Source: Candidatus Moraniibacteriota bacterium
Lineage (GTDB): Bacteria > Patescibacteriota > Minisyncoccia > Moranbacterales > GCA-2747515
Length of the DNA: 8,127 nucleotides
Reading direction: 5' to 3'
NCBI GenBank assembly: GCA_027039165.1
Contig: JALWEZ010000189.1
Span: forward strand, 1 to 8,127
Shown: piece after piece, positions 6,977-8,127 of the stretch
Numbering within the stretch: the first letter of the stretch is position 1
How the letters are laid out: each line of letters opens with the position of its first letter
Notes under the pieces: generated by a model
The model's database searches: none
The model's input: only the letters and a program-made list of their open reading frames with translations
What the model was told of the DNA's origin: nothing
Made by a program: the position numbers and the translations under genes

Positions 6977-8101
6977 ATGATAGATTTACATCATCATCCA
7001 GATATAGCAAATTGGGGAATTCATCCTGTGCTTTTTGAAGTGGGTAAAATTCAAGTAGAATCCTATTCATTTTTTGTCTTACTTGGTCTAGTAGTAGGTT
7101 TATTTGTATTTTATTTATATGCTAGAGAAAAAAACCAAATCAATGAAAAATCTTTTTATATAGTATTTTCTGGAGTAATTGGTGGAATACTTGGCTCAAA
7201 AATCCCTATCTGGATAATGAATTTCCCAGCAATTGTCAAAAACTTTCCAGATATTTCAGTGCTTCTCTCTGGTAGAACTGTTGTAGGTGGTATAATAGGT
7301 GGAGCTATCTCAGTTTTACTTGTTAAACGTAAATTAGGTATTAAAAAAAGAATTGGAAATTCTATAGCACCAGCAGTTACAGTAGGAATTGCAATTGGTA
7401 GAATTGGATGTTATTTGCGTGGTTGTTGCTATGGCAAGCCTACACACACCAGTTTTGGAGTAGACTTTGGAGATAATGTTTTACGCCACCCTACTCAGTT
7501 ATATGAAATCACATTTTTACTTTTTCTATTTATCTATTTAAATAAACTATACAAGAAAAATCCAAAGCCTGGAGCGTTATTTGAAAAATTTTTACTGTAT
7601 TACTTTTCCTTCCGCTTCATGATAGAATTTATAAGAGTAGAGCCTGTTGTATTTATGGGTTTAACTATATTTCAAATCGCCTCACTTATAGTAGTGGTGT
7701 ACATACTATTTATAAAAAAATATTTAAACAAAATTATAGATAAAAAAGAAATAAGTAGAAGTTATTACACAAACACTAAAAAGAAAGTGCTGGATTTTTT
7801 GATGGGATTTTTTGGATTTTATATTGCACTTATAATAATTTTTCCATTGATTTTTGGTATATTTTATATACTTATAGGTCGTTATTTTTTGGAAGCAACA
7901 GACACAGACTTTTTTTTCAGACTCTCTTTTACCCTTTTCAATTACAATTTTTCATTATTTAACATAGGTATTCCACTTTTAATTTTTGTTGCTTCTTTGT
8001 GGTTTTTTGCAAAAAATAAACGTTACTTTATAGTCTTAGGTCTCACTCTTACTTTGCCACTAATTCCATTTACTTACTTAGCTTTTTTGTTTTACTTATA
8101 A
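6977..8101 (+). CDS. lgt: Prolipoprotein diacylglyceryl transferase with a C-terminal membrane extension
   Basis: Lgt moves a diacylglyceryl group from phosphatidylglycerol to the lipobox cysteine, the first step of lipoprotein maturation, in the cytoplasmic membrane. Residues 1-250 show the family pattern: SYSFFVLLGLVVG (first helix), SGRTVVGGIIGG (98-109), GRIGCYLRGCCYGKPT (141-156) with the key Arg142, RHPTQLYE (170-177), and SFRFMIEFIR (211-220), whose Arg213 or Arg220 would match the essential distal Arg of E. coli. The E. coli His103 motif (HGG) reads VGG here (103-105). The GCCYGKP form is known in Gram-positive Lgt proteins. E. coli Lgt is 291 residues; this one is 374, and residues 265-374 add three or four hydrophobic segments of no recognised family. 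It starts 5 nt after the lipoprotein gene, so translation is probably coupled. The 26 bp after the stop show no terminator. Confidence 0.9.
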   Translation: MIDLHHHPDIANWGIHPVLFEVGKIQVESYSFFVLLGLVVGLFVFYLYAREKNQINEKSFYIVFSGVIGGILGSKIPIWIMNFPAIVKNFPDISVLLSGRTVVGGIIGGAISVLLVKRKLGIKKRIGNSIAPAVTVGIAIGRIGCYLRGCCYGKPTHTSFGVDFGDNVLRHPTQLYEITFLLFLFIYLNKLYKKNPKPGALFEKFLLYYFSFRFMIEFIRVEPVVFMGLTIFQIASLIVVVYILFIKKYLNKIIDKKEISRSYYTNTKKKVLDFLMGFFGFYIALIIIFPLIFGIFYILIGRYFLEATDTDFFFRLSFTLFNYNFSLFNIGIPLLIFVASLWFFAKNKRYFIVLGLTLTLPLIPFTYLAFLFYL

Positions 8102-8127
8102 AAATCTAAAATTAAAAGTATTTATGC

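Overview
This is a low-GC bacterial window. It carries one strongly conserved housekeeping gene (groEL), a membrane/lipoprotein operon (a thioredoxin-like lipoprotein followed by lgt), and an accessory block made of an insertion sequence, two near-identical tandem RCC1-like repeat genes and a decayed gene. I infer a Patescibacteria (candidate phyla radiation) genome or a similar small uncultivated lineage. The hints are a groEL with no adjacent groES, a GFSVRYP-type surface protein, an Lgt with a membrane extension, and AT-rich leaders without Shine-Dalgarno sequences. The inference is soft. TGA is never used as a sense codon or as a stop in the genes seen here.

Layout. The minus strand from 541 to the left edge holds the N-terminal third of an IS1202/ISNCY-type DDE transposase, with a good promoter (TTGACG, 16 nt, TATACT) about 130 bp upstream of its start. 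From 782 to 3639 lie two tandem plus-strand genes (482 and 455 aa, period 1490 bp). Each encodes an N-terminal membrane anchor, a chain of 38-residue propeller-type repeats and an identical acidic tail. The repeats differ mainly at two adjacent residues, and the two genes look like a mosaic produced by duplication and recombination. On the minus strand, 4438 to 3682 is a pseudogene of an anchored extracellular protein, broken by a one-base slip in an A7 run and by an in-frame TAA. An 18-bp motif occurs three times around this block (714-731, 3637-3654 inverted, 4586-4603) and may mark mobile-element ends or recombination points.

From 6312 down to 4666 is groEL, with a near-consensus sigma70 promoter, a CIRCE operator at the transcription start (18 of 19 conserved positions, counting one mismatch in the 18 arm bases plus exact 9-nt spacing as the nineteenth) and an intrinsic terminator. 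It is a stand-alone, HrcA-regulated heat-shock unit. Divergent from it, 6495-8101 is a two-gene operon. The first gene encodes a lipobox-bearing CxxC thioredoxin-fold lipoprotein and the second, 5 nt later, encodes Lgt, the enzyme that would lipidate it. The Lgt has Val-Val where the E. coli enzyme has Phe-His before the Gly-Gly of its conserved HGG motif, and carries an extra C-terminal membrane domain of about 110 residues.
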